DNA from: UMGS1251 sp036666555
Lineage (GTDB): Bacteria > Bacillota > Clostridia > Lachnospirales > Lachnospiraceae
Direction: 5' to 3'
DNA: 39,993 nt
Assembly (NCBI GenBank): GCA_036666555.1
Contig: JAVWVS010000020.1
Span: 1-39,993, forward strand
Below the pieces are notes generated by a model. It saw only the letters and a program-made list of their open reading frames with translations, was not told where the DNA came from and did no database searches. The translations under genes and the position numbers were made by a program. Below, piece after piece: positions 7,587 to 16,352 of the stretch. Position 1 is the stretch's first letter. Each line of letters starts with the position of its first letter.

Positions 7587-9656
7587 ATGGAAATGAAACA
7601 TGGTAATCTTTCAATCAACAGCGACAATATTTTCCCCATTATTAAAAAATGGATGTATTCGGATCATGATATTTTTATTCGTGAACTGGTATCCAATGGG
7701 TGTGATGCAATTACGAAGACCAAAAAATTAGATATGATGGGAGAGCATAGCCTCTCGGATGATTATAAGGCAAAAATTGACGTGATTGTGAACCCGGAAG
7801 AAAAGACACTGAAATTCATCGATAACGGAATCGGTATGACAGCAGAGGAAGTCGAAGAATACATTACGCAAATTGCATTCTCAGGAGCTACCGAGTTTTT
7901 GGAAAAATATAAGGACAAAACTACGGATGATGAGATGATCGGACATTTCGGTCTGGGATTCTACTCTGCATTTATGGTCGCAGATGAGGTGCACATTGAT
8001 ACGCTTTCTTATAAAGAGGGAGCAACACCGGTTCATTGGACTTGTGATGGCGGCACGCAGTACGACATGGCAGATGGCAATAAAGAGGAAGTAGGGACAG
8101 AAATCACGTTATATCTTAATGATGATAGCCTTGCTTTTTCGAATGAATATCGTGTGCGTGAAACATTGGAAAAATATTGTTCTTTTATGCCAATAGAAAT
8201 CTATTTATCGAAAGCAAATGCAGAACAAGAATATGAAACCATACCGGAAGAAGAACTGTTGGAGACGGATGTAGTAGTAGAACATATTCATGAAGAAGCG
8301 AAGACAGAAGAGCAGGAAAACGATCAAGGGGAAAAAGAAACCGTAGAAATTTCACCGGCTTGTGAAAAAGTGAAAATCAATAAACGTCCGGTACCAATCA
8401 ATGATATTCACCCACTATGGGCAAAACATCCCAATGAATGTACAAAAGATGATTATATCGAATTTTACCGCAAAGTATTTATGGATTATAAAGAACCTTT
8501 ATTCTGGATTCATTTAAATATGGATTATCCATTTAATATGAAAGGAATTCTTTATTTCCCGAAGATTAATACAGAATACGATACCATAGAAGGAAAGATT
8601 AAGTTATATAATAATCAGGTGTTTATTGCAGATAACATCAAAGAAGTGATTCCGGAATTCCTGATGTTATTAAAAGGTGTAATTGACTGTCCAGATCTTC
8701 CACTGAACGTATCTAGAAGTGCATTGCAAAATGATGGCTTCGTAAAGAAAATTTCTGATTATATTTCGAAAAAAGTGGCAGATAAATTATCCGGCATGTG
8801 TAAAACGGAAAAAGAATCTTATGAAAAATACTGGGATGATATCAGCCCATTTATCAAATTCGGTTGTTTGAAAGATGAAAAATTCTGTGATAAAATGAGC
8901 GATTATATGTTGTTGAAAAATCTGGATCACAAGTATTTAACCATGAAAGAATGCATTGAGGAAAATGGTGGTACGGTGGTAGAGCCAAAAGAAAAAGAGG
9001 CAGAGGGTGAGACAGATGGTAAAGATGGGGAAAATGAAGTAGAAGAAATCAAAACCACCATTTACTATGTTACGGATGAGCAGCAGCAAGGGCAATATAT
9101 TAAAATGTTTCAAGAAGAGGGATTGGATGCAGTTATCTTGACCCACAATATTGATTCTGCATTTATTACCCATATGGAGCAAAAAAATCCAAATGTCCGT
9201 TTCCAAAGAATTGATGCAGACCTGACTGAACATTTTAAAGAAGATGTAGGGGAAGAGGATGTAGAAGAATTAAAGAAACAAGCGGAACAGATTACAGAAA
9301 TATTCCGTAAAGCAGTTGGAAATGATAAATTAGAAGTAAAGGTAGAAAAATTAAAAAATGACGGGGTAGCTTCTATGGTTACGTTGTCTGAACAGTCCCG
9401 TCGTATGCAGGAAATGATGAAGATGTATGGGGCAGGTATGGATCCAAGTATGTTTGGAACGGATGTCACCTTAATCTTAAACGCCAATCATCCACTGGTT
9501 CAATATGTGGAAGAGCATAAAGAAGGGGAGCATGTTGAGATGTTCTGCGAGCAGCTATTTGACTTGGCAATGCTTGCAAACCAACCATTGAATACAGAGC
9601 AAATGGCGAAGTTTGTAGAAAGAAGCAACCAGATTATGATGTTGTTAGCAAAATAG
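7587..9656 (+). CDS. htpG: HtpG, bacterial Hsp90 chaperone
   Basis: A 689-residue ATP-dependent chaperone. The N-terminal GHKL ATPase shows IFIRELVSNGCDAITK (N-box, with Gly-Cys where SNASDA is usual), DNGIGM, and GHFGLGFYSAFMV. The middle domain carries FWIHLNMDYPFNMKGILYFP and LPLNVSRSALQND, whose Arg contacts the ATP gamma-phosphate. The C-terminal dimerisation domain follows. Two acidic, low-complexity inserts are present, at about residues 225-255 and 460-485; they are longer than in E. coli HtpG. The start is the ATG at 7587 with AAAGGAG 7 nt upstream; the upstream in-frame codons overlap the promoter. Expression should be heat induced through CIRCE. A terminator follows, so the gene is monocistronic. 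Confidence 0.97.
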   Translation: MEMKHGNLSINSDNIFPIIKKWMYSDHDIFIRELVSNGCDAITKTKKLDMMGEHSLSDDYKAKIDVIVNPEEKTLKFIDNGIGMTAEEVEEYITQIAFSGATEFLEKYKDKTTDDEMIGHFGLGFYSAFMVADEVHIDTLSYKEGATPVHWTCDGGTQYDMADGNKEEVGTEITLYLNDDSLAFSNEYRVRETLEKYCSFMPIEIYLSKANAEQEYETIPEEELLETDVVVEHIHEEAKTEEQENDQGEKETVEISPACEKVKINKRPVPINDIHPLWAKHPNECTKDDYIEFYRKVFMDYKEPLFWIHLNMDYPFNMKGILYFPKINTEYDTIEGKIKLYNNQVFIADNIKEVIPEFLMLLKGVIDCPDLPLNVSRSALQNDGFVKKISDYISKKVADKLSGMCKTEKESYEKYWDDISPFIKFGCLKDEKFCDKMSDYMLLKNLDHKYLTMKECIEENGGTVVEPKEKEAEGETDGKDGENEVEEIKTTIYYVTDEQQQGQYIKMFQEEGLDAVILTHNIDSAFITHMEQKNPNVRFQRIDADLTEHFKEDVGEEDVEELKKQAEQITEIFRKAVGNDKLEVKVEKLKNDGVASMVTLSEQSRRMQEMMKMYGAGMDPSMFGTDVTLILNANHPLVQYVEEHKEGEHVEMFCEQLFDLAMLANQPLNTEQMAKFVERSNQIMMLLAK

Positions 9657-9671
9657 AAAATGCAAAAAAGA

Positions 9672-9714
9672 AAAGAGATGGTTCACCGGTTTTATCGGTG
9701 GAACATCTCTTTTT
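9672..9714 (+). terminator. Terminator of htpG
   Basis: AAAGAGATG pairs with CATCTCTTT, and the inner TTCACCG pairs with CGGTGGAA, around a GTTTTAT loop. A T-run follows (9710-9714). Confidence 0.85.
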
Positions 9715-9738
9715 GCTGTTGCGTCAGGAAAGATTTTG

Positions 9739-10245
9739 TTAGGCAGTGCATGCCTGATTGAAAGTGATTCCATATTCTGTGAAAAGTTGTTGGGTAGTTT
9801 TATCCCAGGCGCGTTCTAAGGATTTGTCCAATGTAAAAAGTTTCATGGAGATTCCGGTAGTACATTGAAGAAGGGTGCCGTCATACTTGAAATTCAAATA
9901 GAGTCCTTGGATGTCTTCCAGAGAATAGGTTAAATTTTCATCTTGTAATAATTTGGCGGTGAGTTCCTTAGAAAGAGCATAGATAAATTTAAAATTCAAA
10001 GGAGTACGTTTTCCTTTGATAATGGAAAAGCAGAATTCTCGCATTTCTTTCCAGGTGGCATATTGTTGGTTATCTGAAAGGGAAGCAAGAGATGCTTCAT
10101 CATAAAAATCTTTTTGAAGATAGCCATCTATGGTAAATTTACTAAATGTAGTAATTTCACCTTCGATAAATGAAAAGTGATCAAAGGTATCTGAAAGCAA
10201 GAGCTTATTCATACAGTTTTTTGTCTCGAGTGCTAAAATCAGCAT
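9739..10245 (-). CDS. Uncharacterised protein, DUF5721-like
   Basis: A 168-residue soluble protein with no signal peptide or membrane helix. The pattern MNKLLLSDTFDHFSFIEGEI, FTIDGYLQKDFYD, REFCFSIIKGKRTPLNFKF and LYLNFKYDGTLLQCTTGIS, ending in DKSLERAWD, resembles the DUF5721 family found in Lachnospiraceae; this is recalled, not searched. The family has no known function. TTGGAGGA lies 7 nt before the ATG at 10245. A TTACAAT -10 lies further up. It is monocistronic, convergent with htpG and divergent from the methyltransferase gene. Confidence 0.8.
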   Translation of the reverse strand: MLILALETKNCMNKLLLSDTFDHFSFIEGEITTFSKFTIDGYLQKDFYDEASLASLSDNQQYATWKEMREFCFSIIKGKRTPLNFKFIYALSKELTAKLLQDENLTYSLEDIQGLYLNFKYDGTLLQCTTGISMKLFTLDKSLERAWDKTTQQLFTEYGITFNQACTA

Positions 10246-10395
10246 AGAAAATCCTCCAATAGGGTGATGTGATTAGATGGTTTCTATTGTAACATGGTTT
10301 CGCTCGAAAAAGAAGTAATAGTAGTAAAACCAAGGGAAATATAGTATACTAACACCTAGAGAACTGGAAAATTGAGAAGTCAAAAAAGGAGTACT

Positions 10396-11883
10396 ATGGG
10401 AAGAGAACTGTGGGAACAGATATTACAAAATCAAGAAGTAAGACAAAATTTAAGCAAGTTGCGTAAAGAACTGAAAAATGGTGGTGAGAAAGCAGCATTT
10501 CTTTATATGATAGCAGGACAGGAAGAAAAATTAACAGCGTTGCTACAATTAGAGGATGCCAAAATCAGGAAAAATGCAGCATTGTTAATGGGGGACCTGG
10601 GAAAAGCAGAATTTCTAAAACCATTGTATGACGCCTATGTGGCAGAGGAACAATTATTTGTAAAAAGCTCCTACTTAGCAGCCATGAGAAATTTTGACTA
10701 TCGAGATTATTTAGAGGCATTTCATATTCGCTTGGAAGAATTAACGAATATGCAAATGACACCGGAAAATCAGAAGCATTTGGCAGAAGAAATGCGGCAA
10801 CTTTCTGCTATGGTGGTTACGATGGAGGGCGTTCGTGCTCATACTTTTGTGGGAATGAATGAGACTTATGATGTTATTTTATTGACCAATCGAAATCACC
10901 AGGCAGTGACAGAAAAAGCTTTGTTAGAACAGGAACCACAGGCAAAGACAAAAATATTTGGAGCCGGTGTGATGGCAAGAGTGGCGAATCTGAATTGGAT
11001 GAATGAGGTTCGAACGTATCAAGAATTATTATTTGTAATCAAAGGGATGCAGACATGCCCTATGGAGCCGGAAAAAGCGGCAGAGCTGATTGTGCAATCA
11101 GAGTTTTTAGAGTTTTTAGGAAAAGGGCACAAGGGAACAGCACCTTATTATTTTCGAATTGAATTAAAAAGCAAAGCGGATTTGGGAAAGCGAAGTACGT
11201 TTACCAAAAAATTGGCTATGCAGATTGAAAAACTATCTGATCGTACCTTGATTAATAGCACCTCGAATTATGAAGTGGAGATTCGGTTGATTGAGAATAA
11301 AGAGGGTGAATGCAATATCCTGGCTAAGTTGTATACGCTGGAGGATGAGCGGTTCCATTATCGAAGAGAATCGGTATCCGCCAGCATCAAACCGGTGAAT
11401 GCGGCATTGACAGTTGCACTTGCCAAAGAATATTTAAAGGAAGATGCACAGGTATTGGATCCATTTTGTGGTGTGGGCACCATGTTGATTGAACGACACA
11501 AAGCGGTGAAAGCCAATACCACTTATGGAATTGATTTTTACGAAGAAGCAGTGGAGAAGGCCAAAGTCAATACCGAGGCTGCTCACCAGATTATTCATTA
11601 TATCAATCGTAACTTTTTTGATTTTGAACATGAATATCTGTTCGATGAAATCATTACGAATATGCCATTTTGTATTGGGCGAAAAACAGAGGAAGAAATA
11701 TTGGAAGTATATGAGCGCTTTTTCCCTGCGGCCAAACGCGTGTTAAAAGAAGACGGAACGATTATTTTGTATACCCACGATCGGGAGTATGTTAATGAGA
11801 TAGCACCTTCCAGTGGTTATACGGTTCAAAAAGAATATGAAATATCACAAAGAGAAGGCACTTTTGTCATGGTCTTACAATAA
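10396..11883 (+). CDS. Helical-repeat protein with C-terminal SAM-dependent RNA/DNA methyltransferase domain
   Basis: 495 residues from the ATG at 10396, whose AAAGGAG site ends 4 nt before it (a TTG at 10372 is in frame but unsupported). The N-terminal half is helical and HEAT-like (residues about 15-110: GGEKAAFLYMIAGQEEKL, AKIRKNAALLMGDLG, YLAAMRNFDYRDY). The C-terminal third is a class I methyltransferase of the UPF0020/RlmL-Trm14 group. It shows VLDPFCGVGTMLIER (motif I), YGIDFYEEAVEKAK (acidic ribose-binding residue), and ITNMPFCIG, the motif IV 'NPPF/Y' loop in an NMPF form. Such enzymes make N2-methylguanine in tRNA or rRNA, but the substrate here is not determined. glnA starts 11 nt after the stop, so the two are cotranscribed. 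Confidence 0.85.
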   Translation: MGRELWEQILQNQEVRQNLSKLRKELKNGGEKAAFLYMIAGQEEKLTALLQLEDAKIRKNAALLMGDLGKAEFLKPLYDAYVAEEQLFVKSSYLAAMRNFDYRDYLEAFHIRLEELTNMQMTPENQKHLAEEMRQLSAMVVTMEGVRAHTFVGMNETYDVILLTNRNHQAVTEKALLEQEPQAKTKIFGAGVMARVANLNWMNEVRTYQELLFVIKGMQTCPMEPEKAAELIVQSEFLEFLGKGHKGTAPYYFRIELKSKADLGKRSTFTKKLAMQIEKLSDRTLINSTSNYEVEIRLIENKEGECNILAKLYTLEDERFHYRRESVSASIKPVNAALTVALAKEYLKEDAQVLDPFCGVGTMLIERHKAVKANTTYGIDFYEEAVEKAKVNTEAAHQIIHYINRNFFDFEHEYLFDEIITNMPFCIGRKTEEEILEVYERFFPAAKRVLKEDGTIILYTHDREYVNEIAPSSGYTVQKEYEISQREGTFVMVLQ

Positions 11884-11893
11884 GGAGGAACTT

Positions 11894-13321
11894 ATGTCAG
11901 AGATTGCAAGAATTAAAAAATTATGTGAAGAAAAAAATATTCGGATGATTGATTTTAAAATGACGGATTTAGATGGAAGATGGCGTCATATTACCATTCC
12001 GGTAGAACGGTTCAATGAAGATACCTTTACCTATGGGGTTGGATTTGACGGGTCGAATTACGGATATGCTCAAGTAGAAAAAAGTGATATGGTCTTCATT
12101 CCGGATCCAAAGACCGCAGTAGTAGATCCATTTGTGGAAATTCCTACCCTTACCATGTGTGGAGATGTGTGTGTGATAGGAAAAGAGAACACACCTTTTG
12201 ACCAGTATCCCAGAAATGTGGCACTAAGTGCAGTGGAATATATGAAGCAGGAAGGAATTGCAGATGAGATGCTGATTGGCCCGGAATTTGAATTTCATCT
12301 TTTAGATCACGTCAGCTATACGGTACAGCCACAGAAGACTTCCTTTACCATTGATACCAGACAGGCAGAGTGGAACAGTGGAAATGAGACCCAGGAAAAT
12401 GCAGGTTATCAAGTTCCCTATAAAGGAGGCTATCACATTACGGCACCGCATGATGTGGCTTACAATTTGCGAAGCAGAATGTGCATGCTGATGGAAGACT
12501 GGGGAGTGAAGGTAAAGTATCATCACCATGAAGTAGGTGGACCCGGACAGATGGAAATTGAAGTGGAGTTAGGTGATATGGTAGACATGGCAGATAAAAC
12601 CATGATTATTAAGTATGTGATTAAAAATGCGGCAGTACAAGAAGGAAAAACTGCTACCTTTATGCCAAAGCCAATTTATAAAGAAGCGGGAAATGGAATG
12701 CATGTGCATATGCTTTTGAAAAAAGATGGGAAACCATTATTCTATGATGAACATGGATATTCCGGATTGAGTCAAACTGCACATTATTTTATGGGAGGAC
12801 TTCTGAAACATGTGGCTTCTCTTTGCGCCTTTACGAATCCTTCTACCAACTCTTATAAACGTCTGGTACCAGGATATGAAGCTCCCGTTACGATTGGATA
12901 TGCAACCTCTAATCGAAGTGCGGTGATTCGAATTCCAGCTTATGCAAAATCACCGGATGCAAAACGATTTGAATTAAGGAATCCGGATGCCACTGCTAAT
13001 CCTTATTATGCCTATGCAGCTATTTTAATGGCAGGGTTGGATGGAATTAAGAACCAGATTGATCCTACGAAATATGGATGGGGACCTTTTGATTGCAATT
13101 TATTTGACCTTTCCGAAGAAGAAAAGGCAAAGATACAGTCTTTGCCAAGGACGCTGGACGAAGCACTGGATGCTTTGGAAGCGGATCACGATTACTTGAC
13201 GGCCGGTGGTGTATTCCCGGAAAGTTTATTGCAAGTGTGGTCACATAAAAAAAGGATGGAGAGCCTGGAAATATCCCAGATTCCCCACCCAGTGGAATTT
13301 CAAAAATATTATGATTTATAA
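11894..13321 (+). CDS. glnA: Glutamine synthetase, type I
   Basis: 475 residues; makes glutamine from glutamate, ammonia and ATP. Family marks: DGSNYGY (about residue 52, usually DGSS), GPEFEFHLLD (129-138, metal Glu residues), GGPGQMEIE, GNGMHVHM (the His-containing metal loop), NPSTNSYKRLVPGYEAP, and FELRNPDATANPYYAYAAILMAG. The adenylylation loop reads NLFDLS: Phe404 stands where enteric enzymes have the modified Tyr of NLYDLP, so it cannot be adenylylated there. The start at 11894 has TAAGGAGG upstream; a longer in-frame reading from 11813 lies inside the methyltransferase gene. No GlnR-type operator is visible, since the promoter lies before the methyltransferase gene. Confidence 0.93.
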   Translation: MSEIARIKKLCEEKNIRMIDFKMTDLDGRWRHITIPVERFNEDTFTYGVGFDGSNYGYAQVEKSDMVFIPDPKTAVVDPFVEIPTLTMCGDVCVIGKENTPFDQYPRNVALSAVEYMKQEGIADEMLIGPEFEFHLLDHVSYTVQPQKTSFTIDTRQAEWNSGNETQENAGYQVPYKGGYHITAPHDVAYNLRSRMCMLMEDWGVKVKYHHHEVGGPGQMEIEVELGDMVDMADKTMIIKYVIKNAAVQEGKTATFMPKPIYKEAGNGMHVHMLLKKDGKPLFYDEHGYSGLSQTAHYFMGGLLKHVASLCAFTNPSTNSYKRLVPGYEAPVTIGYATSNRSAVIRIPAYAKSPDAKRFELRNPDATANPYYAYAAILMAGLDGIKNQIDPTKYGWGPFDCNLFDLSEEEKAKIQSLPRTLDEALDALEADHDYLTAGGVFPESLLQVWSHKKRMESLEISQIPHPVEFQKYYDL

Positions 13322-13339
13322 ATAAGAATGACAAAATCC

Positions 13340-14095
13340 TTATGGTCTTAAACCGGAGCCACCTTGCAGTGTAATGGTTTCTCCGGAGATAAAGGAGGCA
13401 TCTTCAGAAGCAAGGAAGATACATACGCGTCCAATATCCTGCTCTGCATCACCAAAACGTCCAAGTGGAATGTTACGAATAGTATTGTTATATAATTCCG
13501 GGTATTCTTGTTGCCATTTGATGAGACCAGGCGTCATTACCAGAGGACAGATCACGTTTACATTAATGCCAAATTCACCCCATTCTGTTGCAGCAACACG
13601 GGAGAGTCCACGGATGCCTTCCTTGGCTGCTGCATAGGAGGATTGGCCTGATTTACCAAAGAGTCCGGCGCCGGAAGCAAGGTTGATTACAGCACCTTTT
13701 GTTTTTTTCAAATAGGGGAAAGCAGCTCTCATATAATAAAATGTTGCATAGAGTCCGGTGTGTAATGCCAGTTCAAAATCGTCGGTAGTATGGTCCACCA
13801 AAAGCATACCGGATTTCGATGTCTGCGCGTTGTTAATGACCACATCGATTTTACCAAAGTGTGCTATCACATCTTTAATCGCAATTGCTACTGCAGTTTC
13901 ATCGGAACCATCTGCAACCAGAGGGAGAACATCGGTGCCGTAAGCTCTTAATTCTTCGGCAGAACGCTCTAATTTATCCATGTGGCGTCCGGTAATAACA
14001 ATATTTGCCCCTTCTTTTGCAAATGCGGTGGAAATTCCAAATCCAATACCTTGTCCACCACCTGTAATGATGACTACTTTATCTTTCATTCTCAT
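13340..14095 (-). CDS. Short-chain dehydrogenase/reductase (SDR family)
   Basis: 251 residues; an NAD(P)-dependent oxidoreductase. The Rossmann loop TGGGQGIG is at residues 11-18, NNA in VINNAQTS, the catalytic Ser in NLASGAG, and the catalytic pair in SYAAAK. The C-terminus has FLASEDASFISGETITLQGG, as in classical FabG-like SDRs and 2,4-dienoyl-CoA reductases. The ATG at 14095 is preferred: AAAGGAAG lies 7 nt upstream, whereas the ATG at 14113 has none. It follows the flavin reductase gene by 36 nt on the same strand, so both probably share the 14803-14831 promoter. It meets glnA tail to tail with 18 nt between them. Confidence 0.92.
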   Translation of the reverse strand: MRMKDKVVIITGGGQGIGFGISTAFAKEGANIVITGRHMDKLERSAEELRAYGTDVLPLVADGSDETAVAIAIKDVIAHFGKIDVVINNAQTSKSGMLLVDHTTDDFELALHTGLYATFYYMRAAFPYLKKTKGAVINLASGAGLFGKSGQSSYAAAKEGIRGLSRVAATEWGEFGINVNVICPLVMTPGLIKWQQEYPELYNNTIRNIPLGRFGDAEQDIGRVCIFLASEDASFISGETITLQGGSGLRP

Positions 14096-14131
14096 AATCG
14101 TACTTCCTTTCATTTTTTGATTGCGTTTCTA

Positions 14132-14758
14132 TTATTTTGCTATCGGCTGTAATACTTCTTTGCTACGTCCACAAATCGGACAAATAAAATCATCTGGAAT
14201 GGTATCCGCATCTAATATATAACCACAGATTTTGCAGCGGTATCCCTTTGCCGGTTCTTCTACATAACTGGATGCTTTCGGTGGTGTCATGCCCTTTTTT
14301 ACTGTATGGTAGTAAGCGTAGGTCATAGGAACTGCGATATCCAGTATTTCTGCATCCTGCACTTCCCCTAAGAAAATCACATGAGAGCCAACGTCCATTT
14401 GACTACTTACTTTACAGCTAAATCTGGCGGAAGCTTGTTCACATACATAAGGAATCCCATTGGCATCGGTAGCTGTTTTAAAATCTTTGAACTTATCATA
14501 ATCTTTACTGCTGTGAAATCCAAAGGTGCCAATTAATTCCATGGTGGCAGATTGAGACAGAGCGACACAAGTAAAGTACCCAGATTCCTGAATCAGAGAA
14601 GTGGTGTGGTTGTCTTTGTTAATCGCAATGGTAACCTGTGCTGGGTCGGATGTTACTTGTGCAAAAGTATTCACTACACATCCAGCTGTGTGATCACCTG
14701 CTTTGGTAGAAATGAGATAAAGCCCATAACTTAATTTCTGAAATGCTTTTTTGTCCAT
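14132..14758 (-). CDS. Flavin reductase domain protein with C-terminal rubredoxin-like domain
   Basis: 208 residues. Residues 1-155 form a flavin-reductase-like (FMN-binding split barrel) domain: LSYGLYLISTKAGDHTAGCVVNTFAQVTSDP and later FLGEVQDAEIL (each in family register). Residues 172-208 carry an iron site with C175, C178, C193 and C196 (YRCKICGYI, ICPICG). The 14-residue gap between the Cys pairs is about half that of free rubredoxin and closer to the tail of rubrerythrin. The fusion recalls high-molecular-weight rubredoxin (Hrb), which passes electrons from NAD(P)H enzymes to oxygen- or NO-reducing flavodiiron proteins. TAGGAGGG lies 5 nt before the ATG, and a strong palindrome sits between promoter and gene. 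Confidence 0.92.
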   Translation of the reverse strand: MDKKAFQKLSYGLYLISTKAGDHTAGCVVNTFAQVTSDPAQVTIAINKDNHTTSLIQESGYFTCVALSQSATMELIGTFGFHSSKDYDKFKDFKTATDANGIPYVCEQASARFSCKVSSQMDVGSHVIFLGEVQDAEILDIAVPMTYAYYHTVKKGMTPPKASSYVEEPAKGYRCKICGYILDADTIPDDFICPICGRSKEVLQPIAK

Positions 14759-14772
14759 AATAACCCTCCTAA

Positions 14773-14801
14773 TTAATAATAGTAATAATTACTCTTATTA
14801 A
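14773..14801. promoter_or_regulatory. Near-perfect 29-bp operator palindrome before the flavin reductase gene
   Basis: The sequence is symmetric about 14787, with outer arms TTAATAA/TTATTAA and inner arms AGTAAT/ATTACT; only one base pair mismatches. It begins 1 base after the -10 box on the minus strand and so covers the transcription start, the classic position for a repressor. The inner part has the look of MarR/HxlR-type redox sensor sites; the binding protein is not identified. Confidence 0.7.
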
Positions 14802-14802
14802 T

Positions 14803-14831
14803 AGAATACAGCATATACTCTATTTTGTCAA
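14803..14831 (-). promoter_or_regulatory. Promoter of the flavin reductase-SDR operon
   Basis: On the minus strand TTGACA (14826-14831), 17 nt, then TATTCT (14803-14808). The start site should fall within the palindrome at 14773-14801. Confidence 0.75.
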
Positions 14832-14852
14832 TAGCTTATGTAAAAATATAAA

Positions 14853-14885
14853 ATAAAATCCTGCAGAATTAATGCAGGATTTTAT
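14853..14885 (-). terminator. Terminator of the MATE transporter gene
   Basis: ATAAAATCCTGCA pairs perfectly with TGCAGGATTTTAT around a 7-nt loop. On the minus strand a T-rich tract (TTATATTTTT) follows. The stem is symmetric enough to work on both strands, but only the minus strand has a gene ending here. Confidence 0.8.
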
Positions 14886-16214
14886 TTATAGAGAGGTATG
14901 TAGTGTGTCTTTTTTTAAAAGGAAGACACCTAGGAGCAGGGAAATAAATTCTGCCAATGGTACGGACATCCAAATGCCGGTGACACCAAGTAACGGTGGG
15001 AGGATGTTTACGAATAAAACACTTAACACACAGCCACGCAATAAGCAAAGCAGTAAAGAATAACCGGATCTTGCCGTGGCTTGAAAATAGTTGATAATAA
15101 ACATATTAATACCGGTGACCACAAAGGCAATAAAGTAAATCCGAATAGCACTGGAAGACAGGGCAAGTATTTCTTTGGTGGGATGTAAAAAAACATATGT
15201 AAATGCATTGGGAGCCACCAGCCCCAAAATTGTGGGAACGGAGCAAACGAAAAGGGCTGTTTTTAATCCTAACTTTTTCACCTGTGTGATGCGGGTAGAA
15301 TGTCCGGCACCGTAGTTGGTAGAGATGATAGGCTGGGCCGCCTGACTGATTCCGTTACTTAAGCAGGAAACCACAATGGCAGTATTGGTGATAACGCCAT
15401 AGAGACTGACACCGATATTGCCAACGTATTTTAATATCTGCAGATTGAATACAAACATCACGATTCCGGAGGACATTTCGATTAAAAAACTAGTGAATCC
15501 ATTTGCAAAGATATGGTGAAAATGGGAAGCAGAAATTCCTTTTATTCGAAAATGAAGTCCATTTTTTTTAGAAAGAAAGTGAGAAAACAAAATACAATCG
15601 GTGAAGAAAGATCCAATGACACTGGCAATTGCAGCACCTGCCATGCCCATATGACACGGAAATACGAAAAAGATGTCCAATACCACATTGATGATTCCGC
15701 CAGTTACGACGGCTGCCATGGAAAGTTTGGGGGCACCATCGTTACGGATAAAGGCCTGTAAAAAAGTGGAAAAAGAAAAAATAAGAGTGCCACCGATGAT
15801 CCAAGGAAGATAATTCATAATATAAGGAAGGGTGACATCGGTTCCGCCTAGAAAACGTGCAAATGGTTTCATAAAAAAGAAAAACAACAAGGTGTATAGA
15901 ACGGAAAAAAATAAATTTAGAAAGAACGCAACTGTAAAATAGCGTTCCCCCATGGCGATATCTCCCCGTCCACGAGAAATGGACATTAAGACAGAACCAC
16001 CAATGCCGAATAAAAGTCCGGTTCCAAATAAAAGACTAAAAATAGGGAGAATTATATTTAAAGCCGCCATAGCGGTGATGCCAATTCCTTTCCCTACGAT
16101 AATGGTATCTGCCAGAACATAAATAGAAGTGACCATGGTTCCACAAATAGAGGGAATAAGATATTGAAAAAATAATTTAGGGACAGGTTTGGTTGTGAGG
16201 CTAATTGTTTGCAT
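14886..16214 (-). CDS. MATE-family multidrug efflux transporter
   Basis: 442 residues with about 12 membrane helices in two halves. Each half opens with the MATE pattern: FFQYLIPSICGTMVTSIYVLADTIIVG at the start (a run of the family's 'P.i...l......d...vG') and FTSFLIEMSSGIVMFVFN plus ISQAAQPIISTNYGAG in the second half. The group is the DinF/MepA-like Na+- or H+-driven exporters of cationic compounds. The ATG at 16214 has AAAAGGAG 8 nt upstream; an upstream in-frame ATG at 16283 has none and would overlap the promoter of the divergent aminopeptidase gene. The exported substrate is unknown. Confidence 0.92.
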   Translation of the reverse strand: MQTISLTTKPVPKLFFQYLIPSICGTMVTSIYVLADTIIVGKGIGITAMAALNIILPIFSLLFGTGLLFGIGGSVLMSISRGRGDIAMGERYFTVAFFLNLFFSVLYTLLFFFFMKPFARFLGGTDVTLPYIMNYLPWIIGGTLIFSFSTFLQAFIRNDGAPKLSMAAVVTGGIINVVLDIFFVFPCHMGMAGAAIASVIGSFFTDCILFSHFLSKKNGLHFRIKGISASHFHHIFANGFTSFLIEMSSGIVMFVFNLQILKYVGNIGVSLYGVITNTAIVVSCLSNGISQAAQPIISTNYGAGHSTRITQVKKLGLKTALFVCSVPTILGLVAPNAFTYVFLHPTKEILALSSSAIRIYFIAFVVTGINMFIINYFQATARSGYSLLLCLLRGCVLSVLFVNILPPLLGVTGIWMSVPLAEFISLLLGVFLLKKDTLHTSL

Positions 16215-16293
16215 GTAAGTACTCCTTTTCAATGTGAGAGTAGTATAGCAGATAAAACCAAGAAATACCAGAAGATTTACCATTCGACAGCGT

Positions 16294-16322
16294 TTGACTT
16301 TCTACATTAAAACAAGTATTAT
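16294..16322 (+). promoter_or_regulatory. Promoter of the aminopeptidase gene
   Basis: TTGACT (16294-16299), 17 nt, TATTAT (16317-16322), then GAAGGAG before the GTG start. Confidence 0.65.
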
Positions 16323-16352
16323 ATTATTATTGAGATTGAAGGAGATTGTATT

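Noticed and set aside
11813..11893. Longer N-terminus for glutamine synthetase
   Set aside because: It lies inside the methyltransferase gene in another frame and has no match to the family.
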